DNA of 54,942 nucleotides from Marinagarivorans sp. (GTDB lineage Bacteria; Pseudomonadota; Gammaproteobacteria; Pseudomonadales; Cellvibrionaceae): the NCBI GenBank assembly GCA_028281865.1, contig JANQJB010000004.1, forward strand, positions 1 to 54,942. The letters are read 5' to 3'. How positions within the stretch are numbered: the first letter of the stretch is position 1; every line of letters starts with the position of its first letter. Positions 15,361 to 25,390 of the stretch are shown one piece after another. The position numbers were made by a program, and so were the translations under genes. The notes beneath the pieces were generated by a model. The model was given only the letters and a program-made list of their open reading frames with translations. It was not told the origin of the DNA and made no database searches.

Positions 15361-18300
15361 ATGTGGAAAATGCTATCGATACATTATTGGGCCAATTGCT
15401 TAATACAACGGCAATCAGTCTCGATAATAAAACTGAAAAATCTATCACAGTTATCATTTTTTTTAGGCTGGACGTGCATATTCGTATGTTGCTTCGGTAT
15501 TAGCAGTTCATTTGCGCAAGAGAGCTCAACAATTGTCAGTGATAAAATCCCCAAAGACAAATTAAAAAGTGCATTTTTATTTAAGTTCTTCGAGCATGCT
15601 CGTTGGCCTTACGATCGAAAAATACCTGTTTATTCCATCGGTTTAGTTGGTGCATCGGATGAATTTGTTCAGTTGATGGAAGAGGCTGCAAAGACAATAA
15701 AAGTTCGAGGGAAAAAATTTGCAATTACAAATATAAAATCGGTAAACGAGATTCAAGGTGAGCAATTGCAAATGCTTTTTGTCGACTCGAAATTGCGACG
15801 GCGCATCAATGATATATCCCGTGATATAGAAAATACTGGGACTTTGCTAGTTACAGAGGAGAGTAATACCAAGCGTGATGTAATGATTAATCTTATTTAT
15901 CCAAATGAAAGGTATATAGACTTCGAATTAAATCGTCAAAATGTGTTGTTGCAAGGCATTGAACTCGATAGGTCAGTTTGGCTCTTGGGCGGAACAGAGC
16001 TAGATGTTGCAGAGTTGTTTTCAGAAATCGATTTGAGTCTCGACAAGGCGAAAGATGAATTGGCTGCAAAAGAAAAGGCTATAAAATTACTAGAACAAAG
16101 ACAAGAAAATTTGAATGTTCTGTTAGATGCTAAACAAAATCTCATTGATGAGAAGATAAAGAAAATTAATGATAGAGAAATGGATATTAAGATTAAGGAG
16201 GTTCAGCTAAGTGAGTTATCGACCCGCTTTAATACTACAGAAAAAGATTACTTAGAGAAACGTGATGAATTGCAGAAAAATAAAGATGCATTAGACCTTT
16301 TACAAATTGTATTGCGTGAAAAAGAATCGAAAGTTAACGAGCTTGTTAAGAATATTAGCGACAACGAGGAGACCTTGGGCGCACAGAAAAGTGCTATTGA
16401 ACAACATTTAAAGCTTATTGATATGCAGCGATACATGCTAATTCTTACGTTTACTGCTTTGGCGGGGTTTTTGTTGTTGGTTGTGCTGTTAGCGAGAATC
16501 AACAATGCTAAGCGGCGCAGCAATAAACAGCTTGAGCAAGCCAAGAATCGCGCTCAGCAATATCTTGATATCGCAGGTGCGCTAATTGTTGTTTCTGATG
16601 TTAAGGGAAATATACTGCTCATTAATAAACGCGGCTGCCAAATTTTTGGATATGATGCAGATGAAATGATTGGCAAGAACATTTTTGATCATTATGTGCC
16701 AAAACAATACAGGGAAGCTGATAGGAAAATTCTCGATCGCATACTATCGGAGGAATATAACGAGGGGGAGATGTTTCAGAGCATCATTCTTAATAAGTCT
16801 GGAGAACAGCGCGATATTATTTGGTCTGCATCCCTCTACCGTAATGAACTTGGGAGTATAAAAGGATTTATTGCGTCGGGTGAAGATTACACTGATCGTT
16901 TACGTATTGAGGAACAACGGAACAAGGCGAAAGAGGAGGCCGTGTTAGCAAATAAAAGTAAAACCATATTTCTATCTAATATGAGCCATGAATTGAGAAC
17001 ACCTTTAAATTCAATCATTGGATTCGCACAGGTAATACTTCAAGATGCAGACCTTAATCCCACACACAAGAGAAATTTGCAAACAATTAATAAGAGTGGG
17101 CTGCATTTATTATCGTTAATTAATGAGGTGCTTGATCTGTCCAAAATCGAATCAGGGCACGTCCAGATAAAGCATGGTATTTTCGATATAAATGGCTTGT
17201 TGCGAGAGATTATAGCTCTATTTGAAATAAGAGCCAAAACAAAGGAACTTGAATTATTTAATTATTCAGGAGAGGAAATTCGCAAATGTCGTTATATTAA
17301 ATCAGACGAAGGAAAAATTCGTCAGATATTGATCAATCTTATTGGCAATGCAATTAAGTACACTGAACAAGGAAGCGTTTATGTCAATTCGGATCTCGAA
17401 TATCTATCGAAAGAAACCGGCGACGAAGTTGGTTTGACAAATGCCTATCTGAACATTTCTATTGTCGATACCGGTATTGGTATTGCAGCTAGCGAGCATG
17501 AAAAGATATTCAATGTATTTCAGCAAGCTGGAAGTCATACATATAAAAAAGGTGGAACTGGTTTGGGTTTGGCTATTACAGCACAATATATTGATTTGTT
17601 AGGGGGTACTATCAAATTGGACAGTCAAATCGGTAGTGGAAGCACTTTTAGCTTTAAAATACCGGTAGACGTCGCTGATGATTTTCCACAAGTGGAACGA
17701 GAAAGAAAGAAGAAAATTGTCAGTTTAACTCGAGCACATATAGGAAAAAAAGTGCTGGTTGCCGATGATGTAGAGAGTAATTGTGAGTTGCTAAGCCAGA
17801 TTCTCTGCCCATTGGGTTTTAGAGTCAAATCAGCTAATGATGGTAAACAGGCCTTGGAGACATTTAAAATATGGCGACCAGATATAGTAATTGTTGATCG
17901 CGTTATGCCTAATATGGATGGACTAGAGTTTACTAAAACAGTAAGGTCAGATCGCGAATTCCAAGGCATCCCCATCGTCTGTATTAGTGCCAGCGTATTC
18001 GAAAGCGAGCGTCAGGAAGTTTTTGATGCTGGTGTAGACGATTTTCTAATGAAGCCATTTAAAGAACTCGATTTGTTAAACGTGATTCATAAGCAATTAG
18101 GTGTCGAATTTTTATTGAGCGATAAGATGACCGAAAATGCTTATACTGATGAAGCAATTCAACGTGATGCGGAGAACCTCTCTCAATTGTCAAGTAAATT
18201 GTTGTTGCGCTTATCTGAAGTGCATGAAAAAAAGGATTTTCAAAAAATTGTTTCTCTAGTTGCTGACGAAAATTCCATGATTGCTATTCGTTTGTGGGAA

Positions 18301-18393
18301 TTGTCAGATAACCTCGATTTTGAAAGTATGAGAGGGATCATAACCAAAGCGAAACGACTGAAGGAAAGTGAACTTAAATCAGAGCTGGGTTAA
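15361..18393 (+). CDS. Hybrid sensor histidine kinase with periplasmic YfiR-like (DUF4154) domain
   Basis: 1010 residues. Order: signal/anchor (about 33-51), YfiR-like DUF4154 domain (about 60-200, starting KDKLKSAFLFKFFEHARWP), a long coiled coil (about 205-350), a transmembrane helix (about 357-380), PAS (about 395-515), HisKA with phospho-His H543 in SHELRTP, HATPase with N box (LINLIGNAIKYTEQG), VDTGIGIA and GTGLGLAI, and a C-terminal receiver with D846 and the conserved K (MKPF). It should sense a periplasmic signal and pass phosphate His to Asp internally. The short C-terminal tail lacks a visible HPt. It is the first gene of a three-gene operon with a second kinase and a NarL regulator. 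Fusion of a YfiR domain directly to a kinase is notable. Confidence 0.92.
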   Translation: MWKMLSIHYWANCLIQRQSVSIIKLKNLSQLSFFLGWTCIFVCCFGISSSFAQESSTIVSDKIPKDKLKSAFLFKFFEHARWPYDRKIPVYSIGLVGASDEFVQLMEEAAKTIKVRGKKFAITNIKSVNEIQGEQLQMLFVDSKLRRRINDISRDIENTGTLLVTEESNTKRDVMINLIYPNERYIDFELNRQNVLLQGIELDRSVWLLGGTELDVAELFSEIDLSLDKAKDELAAKEKAIKLLEQRQENLNVLLDAKQNLIDEKIKKINDREMDIKIKEVQLSELSTRFNTTEKDYLEKRDELQKNKDALDLLQIVLREKESKVNELVKNISDNEETLGAQKSAIEQHLKLIDMQRYMLILTFTALAGFLLLVVLLARINNAKRRSNKQLEQAKNRAQQYLDIAGALIVVSDVKGNILLINKRGCQIFGYDADEMIGKNIFDHYVPKQYREADRKILDRILSEEYNEGEMFQSIILNKSGEQRDIIWSASLYRNELGSIKGFIASGEDYTDRLRIEEQRNKAKEEAVLANKSKTIFLSNMSHELRTPLNSIIGFAQVILQDADLNPTHKRNLQTINKSGLHLLSLINEVLDLSKIESGHVQIKHGIFDINGLLREIIALFEIRAKTKELELFNYSGEEIRKCRYIKSDEGKIRQILINLIGNAIKYTEQGSVYVNSDLEYLSKETGDEVGLTNAYLNISIVDTGIGIAASEHEKIFNVFQQAGSHTYKKGGTGLGLAITAQYIDLLGGTIKLDSQIGSGSTFSFKIPVDVADDFPQVERERKKKIVSLTRAHIGKKVLVADDVESNCELLSQILCPLGFRVKSANDGKQALETFKIWRPDIVIVDRVMPNMDGLEFTKTVRSDREFQGIPIVCISASVFESERQEVFDAGVDDFLMKPFKELDLLNVIHKQLGVEFLLSDKMTENAYTDEAIQRDAENLSQLSSKLLLRLSEVHEKKDFQKIVSLVADENSMIAIRLWELSDNLDFESMRGIITKAKRLKESELKSELG

Positions 18394-18437
18394 AATCGTT
18401 TTTAATATGTCGAGATTGATAAACTTTAAATTTGATA

Positions 18438-19661
18438 ATGAACGATAAAAAACATACGATACTTGTTGTTGACGACAACCCAAATAATCTAAGGGTTCTT
18501 TGTGATTTGCTTGAAAAACAGGGGTACCGAACACGCCCTGAAATCAGCGGGCAGGGTGCGCTCGACAATGTTTCGAAAATTAACCCTGACCTGATTTTGC
18601 TAGATATTCGTATGCCAGATATCGATGGATATCAAGTTTGTGAGAACCTTAAGCGTAATAATAAAGTTTCTGACATACCAGTTATATTTATAAGCGCTGC
18701 GAGTGAGATGAGTGACATAATGCGCGGCTTTGATGTGGGTGGCGTCGACTACATAACCAAACCATTTGAGGCAAAAATCGTACTCTTGCGTGTTAAAAAT
18801 CATTTAAACCTTTATGCAACTAAAAGAGAATTAATTGAAGCAAATTCTGCGTTGAAGGATGTGCAAGAAAATCTTGAAGAGACTGTTTCTCGGAAGACAT
18901 GGGCTTTATCCCAGTCACAAAAACGCTTGCGTGAGCTCTCGTGTCATATTCAAAGAGTAAGGGAGGAGGAAAAGCGGAATATAGCAAAGGAAGTTCACGA
19001 CGAACTCGGTGCAACTTTGACAGCATTAAATTTTGATATTCATTGGTTACAATGCGGGTTAACTGACGCTCCAAGTGACATACGCGATAAAGTTGATGAC
19101 ATGTCAGACCTTGTTAAAAAAGCGGCGGATTCTTGTCGAAGAATTGTTACAGAGTTGCGGCCAAGCATACTGGATGATTTGGGCTTGGTTGCCGCATTGG
19201 ATTGGCAGGCAGATGATTTTGCTAAGCGCAATGAAATACCTTGTAAATTTACGAGCAATGTTGATGAAATAGATATTGCTTCGGATCAAGCTATTGTCAT
19301 ATTTCGTATTTTTCAAGAAGCGCTTACCAATATAGTGAAACACGCGAAAGCGTGTAATGTAGATGTTATATTTTTGAAAACTGATCGGGGCGTTTCGCTT
19401 CAAGTTGTGGATGATGGGGTCGGTATAAGTAACTCGTTGCAATTGTCTGTTGGTGACAATGATAATTTAGTTAGCTTTGACTCCAAACGTGAAAGTAGCA
19501 TCGATCCTACAATAATGATTGGTACCTACGGAATCCGCGGTATGTTTGAACGTGCACTAAGTGTCGGCGGCACTCTAAATGTGGAGTCCTACTCTGGGTC
19601 AGCGGGAACTAGAGTTGTCTTATTTATCCCTTTAGAGAGAGAAGCTGTTAGAAATGTATAA
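18438..19661 (+). CDS. Receiver-coupled HisKA_3 histidine kinase
   Basis: 407 residues from the ATG at 18438 (a TTG lies two codons upstream). An N-terminal receiver (about 7-122, phospho-acceptor D56, KPF lysine present) is joined by a coiled coil (about 125-165) to a HisKA_3 dimerisation domain with H187 in KEVHDELGATL and a NarX-type ATPase domain (FQEALTNIVKHA, VVDDGVGI, GTYGIRGM). There is no membrane segment, so it is cytoplasmic. The receiver probably gates kinase activity, letting the upstream hybrid kinase control it. Its stop overlaps the start of the NarL regulator by 8 bp, implying translational coupling and a cognate pair. Confidence 0.92.
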   Translation: MNDKKHTILVVDDNPNNLRVLCDLLEKQGYRTRPEISGQGALDNVSKINPDLILLDIRMPDIDGYQVCENLKRNNKVSDIPVIFISAASEMSDIMRGFDVGGVDYITKPFEAKIVLLRVKNHLNLYATKRELIEANSALKDVQENLEETVSRKTWALSQSQKRLRELSCHIQRVREEEKRNIAKEVHDELGATLTALNFDIHWLQCGLTDAPSDIRDKVDDMSDLVKKAADSCRRIVTELRPSILDDLGLVAALDWQADDFAKRNEIPCKFTSNVDEIDIASDQAIVIFRIFQEALTNIVKHAKACNVDVIFLKTDRGVSLQVVDDGVGISNSLQLSVGDNDNLVSFDSKRESSIDPTIMIGTYGIRGMFERALSVGGTLNVESYSGSAGTRVVLFIPLEREAVRNV

Positions 19662-20295
19662 TATATTAATTGTCGATGATCATGCGATTGTACGGCGAGG
19701 TATTATCCAGGTATTAAAAGATAACCATCCGGATTATCAATTCATCGAGGCGAGTAATGGTGGAGAAGCAATGCAGCTGTTACGTGAAGCGTTGCCTGAA
19801 ATGGTTTTACTGGATATCGCCTTGCCGGGTCGCAGAGGCACCGATATATTATTACAAATAAAACAGGAGTTTCCTAAATTACCGGTGCTTATTTTAAGCA
19901 GTTACCCTGAAGACCAGTATGCAGTAAGGCTGATCAGAGCCGGCGCAGTTGGCTATTTAAATAAGCAGAGCCCTCCAGAACAGTTAATAGATGCTATAAA
20001 AACGGTGCTTGCAGGTAAAAAATATATTAGCTCAACGGTCGCTACTCTTCTTGCAGATAATATATCAGGAAAAAAAGAGGTTGGCGCAGCACCTTTACAC
20101 GAAAAATTGTCTGATCGTGAATATCATGTATTCATGCAGCTCGCCTTAGGTGTCCCATTAACGGAAATTGGTAAGGAAATTAACTTAAGCGTAAAAACTA
20201 TAGCGACATACAGATCAAGGTTGCTTGAAAAAATGGGTGTTTCTTCTAATGCAGAATTGACGTTATATGCGGTAAAAAATAACTTGATTGAGTAG
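19654..20295 (+). CDS. NarL/FixJ-family response regulator
   Basis: 213 residues: receiver (1-118, phospho-acceptor D54 in VLLDIALPG, acidic pair D8/D9, lysine in YLNKQSP) and a C-terminal LuxR-type HTH (about 145-205, LSDREYHVFMQLALGVPLTEI then LSVKTIATYRSRLLEKMGV). It is the DNA-binding output of the upstream kinase pair, being the natural partner of HisKA_3 kinases. It overlaps the kinase gene and ends the operon; the next gene is convergent. Target promoters are unknown; the divergent cytochrome cluster next door is a candidate by proximity only. Confidence 0.95.
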   Translation: MYNILIVDDHAIVRRGIIQVLKDNHPDYQFIEASNGGEAMQLLREALPEMVLLDIALPGRRGTDILLQIKQEFPKLPVLILSSYPEDQYAVRLIRAGAVGYLNKQSPPEQLIDAIKTVLAGKKYISSTVATLLADNISGKKEVGAAPLHEKLSDREYHVFMQLALGVPLTEIGKEINLSVKTIATYRSRLLEKMGVSSNAELTLYAVKNNLIE

Positions 20296-20447
20296 AAAAA
20301 ATGCCGGGAATTTTTGATGTTTTCTTTTGTTAATTGCAGACTTGTGCTGCTGCAAGTGTTGCATTTGCCCGGACTTCGCAGGAATGGGCTAGCTTAGTTG
20401 ACGGCTGCAAAACGAACTGGCCGATCTTAAAATATTTTTCTAAAGAA

Positions 20448-23400
20448 TTATTTAATTGTCGTTAGGGTAGGGATATCGTCGCTGTTCGGCGTAGAAATTT
20501 CTTCTTTTTTTGTATTTTTTTTCTTTCCAATGTTTCCTTCATCACTATCCTTAAATTGAAATAAAAGTGCTTGAACCGGGTGATTAAGTCTTGTTTTAGA
20601 CTCTCGAACTGTCTGAGAGCGGCAAGAATAACCGCTTGCGATTAGGCCGGAACTGGGGTTTTCGCCAACAATTTTGGCCCAACTCTGTTGATAAATTTTG
20701 CTAGAATTTTCGCGATTTTCAATTTCATGTCCGTATGTTCCAGACATACCGCAGCAACCCACCGCAGCAACCTTCAATTCCATTCCCAGGGCGTGAAAAA
20801 CCGTTGCCCATTGGTCGATAGAGCCAGGGGCATTAGTTTTCTCCGTACAATGAGGTAGTAGCTTAAAGCTCTTCGGTTTAAAATGCTGAGCTTTTTCTTT
20901 TAATATCTCTATGTTTTTAATCAACCACTCCTGAACTAAACTGACTTCAAGGACATTCGATTTTCCCAGAGTTTTGCTGTACTCATCGCGGTAGGTCAAG
21001 GTAATAGCTGGGTCGACACCGACAAGTGAGAAACCTGCATCAGCGTAGCCCTTTAGGTGTTTGATTTGTTTTTCTGCAATAACCTTAAAGTCTTCGAGAA
21101 AACCATGGACGTGTAGTGCTTTACCATTAGGTAAAAACGGAGCAATTAGTGGCTTGAAACCGAGTGCTTGAAGAAATTGCAGGTAATTTAATAATAATTC
21201 AGGCTCCAAATACCGTGTAAAACAATCTAAAACTATCACTGGTGTAAGAGGTTTTTGTTGTTCGGGTATTGTTTTTATTTTTTCAGCTGTCGCATATTCC
21301 ACTCCCAATTTTTTTAATTTTTTATCGAAGTTTATATTGGGAATTTTCGGTAGGTCAACTAAACCGATACGCCTATGTATTAGCCTTTTCACAACTCCTA
21401 AAGACATGCTCAAATTGTAAAAAAATGCGAATTTTTCAGCCTTCGGAATAAGGACTTCCAGCAGCGCAAGCAAATAATCCTTTAATGGGCGTGAGTAACG
21501 CGAATGATAAAGATGAAGGAATTTACTTCGAAAGCTAGGCACATTCACTTTTACCGGACACTGACCCGCACAGGATTTACAGGCCAAGCAGCCGCGCATG
21601 GCGGTCATTACTTCGTGAGAAAAATCGTATTCTCCCTTTAAATAAGCTTTGTAATTACGACGCTTTAGACGATAGTTTTTATAGCGTTGCAAAAAACCAC
21701 TTGGTCGCTCTATGGTCGACTGAGGGTCGTAGTCATGATGCTCAAGTTGCTTGAGCCATTCTTTAACTAGCGCAGCACGCCCTTTTGGCGAATGAATACG
21801 TTCGCGTGTTGCTTTCCAAGACGGGCACATGGCATCGTTAAAGTCCCAGTTAAAACAAGCTGCATTGCCATTGCAATGAACGGCATCGTCAAAATCTTGC
21901 CACAATTTAACTGGGATCAGTCTGTCTGACTGCCCGCGCAGGGGAACACCGTCAATTTTTAACAGAGTTTGTTTATCAGATGGCGTTGCAATCTTTCCTG
22001 GATTGAGTTGGTTGTAAGGATCAAATACGCCTTTGATTCGCTGTAATTGTGGATAAAGTTCACCAAAAAAATCCGGAGCATATTCCGATCGGATTCCTTT
22101 GCCGTGTTCACCCCAAAGGAGTCCTTTATATTTTATTGTTAACGCAACAATCTTGTCCGATATTTCGCGTATTAACAGCTGTTGTTCACGCTGCTTTAGG
22201 TCCAACGCTGGGCGCACATGTAACACGCCGGCATCGACATGGCCGAACATGCCATAACGCAAATTATGGCTCTCGAGGATTTCGCGAAATTCTAAAATAT
22301 AGTCGGCCAAATTTTCAGGTGGCACAGCGGTGTCTTCAACAAATGCAACAGGGCGAGCTTCGCCCTCGAAGTTACCGAGTAAACCAACCGCTTTTTTTCT
22401 CATATTCCATATTTTTTTCACCGCGTCATCTCCCCACGCCAAGGCGTGACCGATGGAGCCAGAAGCGGCTTCAGTTTCCTTAAACACGGAAATTAATTTT
22501 GCCAGGTCTTCGCTCAAGTCGGCGCGGTCGCTCCCTGTATATTCAACCAAATTCATACCCTGAATTTTTGATGTGTCAACGTCGGTAAAAAAGCTTTGTA
22601 CGTCCTGCCAAACGTTGGGGTCGTTGATTGCAAGATTTAAAATGGTTGAATCGATGGTCTCAATACTTGTCGGACCCGCTTGCATTAAACGAGGTGCGTC
22701 GCGTAAGGCTGAATCAAAACTGCTGTAGTTGACGATGACGATCGCACTGTGTTTTGGTAAGGGGACGACATTGAGCTTTGCTTCTACAATAATACCGAGT
22801 GTTCCCTCGCTCCCACACAGGATATTGTTGACATTGAACTTATTATCGTCCCGAATATGTGCTAAATCGTAACCCGTCAAACAACGATTTAATTTGGGGA
22901 ATTTTTCTTTTATTAACTCAGCATTTTCTTTTTCGATGTTATCGAGAACCCGATAAACTAGCCCTCTTGTGCACTGCAATTGTTGTTGTGCAGCGAGTTC
23001 CTCATCACTAAGCGCTTTTGTATTGAGTATTTCTCCATCCGCAAGCACTGTTGTTAATTCGATAACATGATCGCGAGTCTTACCGTATTTGCATGAGCCT
23101 TGCCCGGAAGCATCGGTATTGATCATTCCGCCTATTGTTGCACGGTTACTCGTTGACGTATCCGGAGCAAAAAATAATCCGTGAGGTTTTAAAATTGCGT
23201 TAAGCTGGTCTTTTACGACACCTGTTTGTACACGTACCCAACCTTGCTCAGCATTCACCTCTAGGATTTGATTCATATGGCGAGACAAATCAACAATAAT
23301 CCCGTTGTTTAGAGATTGGCCATTAGTTCCCGTCCCGCCACCGCGCGCCGTAATTTCAATAAAATGATATTCGGGTTGGTTTGCCAGCGAGGTCAGAGCG

Positions 23401-23594
23401 ACCAGATCTTCGATATTTCGGGGGTAAACAACACCCTGGGGGTAAATTTGATAGATTGAGTTGTCGGTTGAAAGAGCGGTGCGATTGGCAAAGTCCGGAC
23501 AAATCTCACCCTCAAATCCGGCATTCTCCAGCGCGCGGAAAAAGTGAAGATAGTGCGACTGTACGGCTGAAATATCATGAAGTCTTGGAATCAT
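20448..23594 (-). CDS. ydiJ: FAD- and Fe-S-binding D-2-hydroxyacid dehydrogenase, YdiJ-like
   Basis: 1048 residues fusing a GlcD/FAD-linked oxidase domain (about 40-550; FAD-binding ITARGGGTGTNGQSL, DTSTSNRATIGGMI), a 4Fe-4S segment (GCLACKSCAGQCPVKVNVP), and a C-terminal cysteine-rich CCG-type domain (AAVGCCGMSGTYGHE). Length and order match YdiJ-like proteins; E. coli YdiJ has been linked to D-2-hydroxyglutarate oxidation. Electrons probably pass to the quinone pool at the membrane. A Lys/Thr-rich tail of about 30 residues is at the C-terminus. It is the last gene of the minus-strand block, 123 bp after the small membrane protein gene. Confidence 0.9.
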   Translation of the reverse strand: MIPRLHDISAVQSHYLHFFRALENAGFEGEICPDFANRTALSTDNSIYQIYPQGVVYPRNIEDLVALTSLANQPEYHFIEITARGGGTGTNGQSLNNGIIVDLSRHMNQILEVNAEQGWVRVQTGVVKDQLNAILKPHGLFFAPDTSTSNRATIGGMINTDASGQGSCKYGKTRDHVIELTTVLADGEILNTKALSDEELAAQQQLQCTRGLVYRVLDNIEKENAELIKEKFPKLNRCLTGYDLAHIRDDNKFNVNNILCGSEGTLGIIVEAKLNVVPLPKHSAIVIVNYSSFDSALRDAPRLMQAGPTSIETIDSTILNLAINDPNVWQDVQSFFTDVDTSKIQGMNLVEYTGSDRADLSEDLAKLISVFKETEAASGSIGHALAWGDDAVKKIWNMRKKAVGLLGNFEGEARPVAFVEDTAVPPENLADYILEFREILESHNLRYGMFGHVDAGVLHVRPALDLKQREQQLLIREISDKIVALTIKYKGLLWGEHGKGIRSEYAPDFFGELYPQLQRIKGVFDPYNQLNPGKIATPSDKQTLLKIDGVPLRGQSDRLIPVKLWQDFDDAVHCNGNAACFNWDFNDAMCPSWKATRERIHSPKGRAALVKEWLKQLEHHDYDPQSTIERPSGFLQRYKNYRLKRRNYKAYLKGEYDFSHEVMTAMRGCLACKSCAGQCPVKVNVPSFRSKFLHLYHSRYSRPLKDYLLALLEVLIPKAEKFAFFYNLSMSLGVVKRLIHRRIGLVDLPKIPNINFDKKLKKLGVEYATAEKIKTIPEQQKPLTPVIVLDCFTRYLEPELLLNYLQFLQALGFKPLIAPFLPNGKALHVHGFLEDFKVIAEKQIKHLKGYADAGFSLVGVDPAITLTYRDEYSKTLGKSNVLEVSLVQEWLIKNIEILKEKAQHFKPKSFKLLPHCTEKTNAPGSIDQWATVFHALGMELKVAAVGCCGMSGTYGHEIENRENSSKIYQQSWAKIVGENPSSGLIASGYSCRSQTVRESKTRLNHPVQALLFQFKDSDEGNIGKKKNTKKEEISTPNSDDIPTLTTIK

Positions 23595-23717
23595 AGAGGA
23601 CTATTACAATCGATTATCGCGTCAGCCGAACCTTTCACAATCACAATGGGGTTGGGTTTCTACGTAAGAGGCCACGCAGGGTTTATATTTCGCGCCGAAT
23701 TGTAGCTCAGACATGCT

Positions 23718-24011
23718 TTATTTGCGAAATATATGCAGTATTCGTGAAATCAGCATGCGAATTTGAGCTGTCATAGCAACAATGAACCCGAATCCGCCAA
23801 TTAGAATGCCTGCCCCGACAAGAAGCTCTTGTTGTAAAGAAGGTGATACTGACGATTGAGCGTAAAAGATTAATGAGAAGCCGACGCCGAATATGATAGC
23901 GCCATTGCGAAAAACCTTGAAAATTTTCGCTTGTGGTGCGCTGTAGTGGGTGAGTAACAGCTGTTTGAAAGACGTCCAATTATAGGAAACACGTGCACGA
24001 TTGATAGGCAT
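23718..24011 (-). CDS. Small membrane protein of unknown function
   Basis: 97 residues with two predicted membrane helices (about 36-53, FRNGAIIFGVGFSLIFYA, and about 62-84, LLVGAGILIGGFGFIVAMTAQ) and basic ends, suggesting an inner-membrane hairpin. I do not recognise a family. It lies 48 bp downstream of moaE on the same strand and may be cotranscribed with the moa genes. A frameshifted alternative reading on the same strand looks like a shadow because it lacks this regular membrane pattern. Confidence 0.65.
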   Translation of the reverse strand: MPINRARVSYNWTSFKQLLLTHYSAPQAKIFKVFRNGAIIFGVGFSLIFYAQSSVSPSLQQELLVGAGILIGGFGFIVAMTAQIRMLISRILHIFRK

Positions 24012-24059
24012 GCACTTAATATAGCATCTGCTAAAAAAAATGGCTGTTAGCTATCGGCG

Positions 24060-24530
24060 CTAGGGCTCGTTATCCCATCTCTCCGCCGCGTTTCGATCAC
24101 GTTCCTGAGCTATGACCCAGGTTTGGTTTTCCTTCTTCCAAAACGGTGCTTCGCTCTTAAGTTTATCCATAACAAATTGACATGCAGAAAAAGCAGCGTG
24201 CCTGTGGCTAGAGGATACCCCAACAAACACTATTTGGTCCCCCGGTCGCAGTATCCCGATCCTATGAATCACTCGGATAGCATCAACTTGCCAGCGATCG
24301 CAGGCATCATTTATATACTGTTGGATGACTTTTTCCGCCATTCCGGGGTAGTGTTCCAACGTTAAAGTCTGATGCCTGTCGGTAGGTAAAAACTCGCGCA
24401 CCAGTCCAGTGAATATAGCTATCGCTCCAGGGCTCGAAAGGCCCTTATTTGCCTGGCAGCAGCGCAGAGCCTGGTACTCTTTTGCCACATCGAAATCGGC
24501 TTCTTGGATGACTACACTGGTTCTTTCCAT
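24060..24530 (-). CDS. moaE: Molybdopterin synthase catalytic subunit MoaE
   Basis: 156 residues, normal MoaE length. Landmarks are GAIAIFTGLVRE near the start, LEHYPGMAEK, RVIHRIGILRPGDQIVFVGVSSSHRHAAF and the active-site lysine region KLKSEAPFWKKE. With MoaD it inserts two sulfurs into precursor Z to give molybdopterin in the cytoplasm. It lies 5 bp after moaD and follows moaC, a standard moaCDE arrangement. Confidence 0.97.
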   Translation of the reverse strand: MERTSVVIQEADFDVAKEYQALRCCQANKGLSSPGAIAIFTGLVREFLPTDRHQTLTLEHYPGMAEKVIQQYINDACDRWQVDAIRVIHRIGILRPGDQIVFVGVSSSHRHAAFSACQFVMDKLKSEAPFWKKENQTWVIAQERDRNAAERWDNEP

Positions 24531-24535
24531 CGGCG

Positions 24536-24799
24536 TTATCCGCCCGTAACTGGAGGAAAAAACGCAACTTCATCACCATCTGCAACAATTTTTTGATCTT
24601 TAGCGAAGGATTGATTGAGTGCTGAACGAATATTTGTGTCTTCTAGCGCAAGCCAACTTTCACCGCGATCGGTTAATAGCTGTTTCAGTTCGCCTAAAGA
24701 AATTTGAGCGGGCAGAGTGATACGTTCCTCTCTACAGCCCAGTTGTTCGCTCAGCGAGGCAAAATACATTATCGATATGTTGATTGGTTGAGTGGGCAT
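24536..24799 (-). CDS. moaD: Molybdopterin synthase sulfur carrier subunit MoaD
   Basis: 87 residues from the ATG at 24797-24799 (a GTG three codons upstream is possible). It has a ubiquitin-like fold signature: ISIMYFASLSEQLG, a DEVAFFPPVTGG end and the essential C-terminal Gly-Gly that is thiocarboxylated. It partners MoaE, whose gene starts 5 bp downstream. Confidence 0.95.
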   Translation of the reverse strand: MPTQPINISIMYFASLSEQLGCREERITLPAQISLGELKQLLTDRGESWLALEDTNIRSALNQSFAKDQKIVADGDEVAFFPPVTGG

Positions 24800-24893
24800 T
24801 CTTGTCACTCGTCGCGTTGTCAGAATTTAAGAAAGCGAATGAGTATTTAAAGCGGCAAAGCTACTAAAACGCTAAAGCAATGGTGTAAAACAC

Positions 24894-25379
24894 CTATTTA
24901 GCATCGATTTTCCAATGGCCGCTTTTACCGCCAGATTTCTCTGTTAGTTTAATATCATCGATCACCATGAGCTTGTCTGCGGCTTTACACATATCATAAA
25001 GGGTAAGCGCCGCTACTGACACAGCTGTTAAAGCCTCCATTTCGACACCCGTTTTGCCGGTTAATCGGCAAGTTGCTTTAATTTTCACGGCGCTGTTTAT
25101 TTCATCCATATCAAAGTCGATATCGACGTGTGTGAGCATAAGAGGGTGGCAGAGTGGAATTAAGTCCGCGCATTTTTTTGCCGCCTGGATTCCGGCTATA
25201 CGTGAAACGGCTAACACATCGCCTTTTTTCGTGGTTCCAGATTGAATTTGCTCAAGCGTTGCCGGTTGCATCCGAACTTTGCCTTCCGCGGTTGCACTGC
25301 GCTCAGTCTCGGCTTTGGTGCCGATATTGACCATATTCGCTTCGCCCCGGTCGTTCAGGTGAGTAAAAGATTTGCTCAT
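24894..25379 (-). CDS. moaC: Cyclic pyranopterin monophosphate synthase MoaC
   Basis: 161 residues, full length. It opens with [16 protein letters not shown], contains [19 protein letters not shown] (the conserved LCHPL active-site segment), [23 protein letters not shown] and the C-terminal KSGGKSGHW. It completes the conversion of GTP to cyclic pyranopterin monophosphate with MoaA, which is not in this window. The gene follows dapE by 11 bp, so Mo-cofactor and lysine/diaminopimelate genes may share a transcript. Confidence 0.97.
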   Translation of the reverse strand: MSKSFTHLNDRGEANMVNIGTKAETERSATAEGKVRMQPATLEQIQSGTTKKGDVLAVSRIAGIQAAKKCADLIPLCHPLMLTHVDIDFDMDEINSAVKIKATCRLTGKTGVEMEALTAVSVAALTLYDMCKAADKLMVIDDIKLTEKSGGKSGHWKIDAK

Positions 25380-25390
25380 CGTTGCGCTCG

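Noticed and set aside
22049-22483. 144-codon plus-strand frame inside ydiJ
   Set aside because: Fully antisense to a strongly conserved FAD domain; composition fits a shadow frame.
23707-23979. Alternative 90-codon frame overlapping the small membrane protein on the same strand
   Set aside because: Lacks the clean two-helix pattern seen in the 97-residue frame and has an unlikely Arg/Thr-rich composition.
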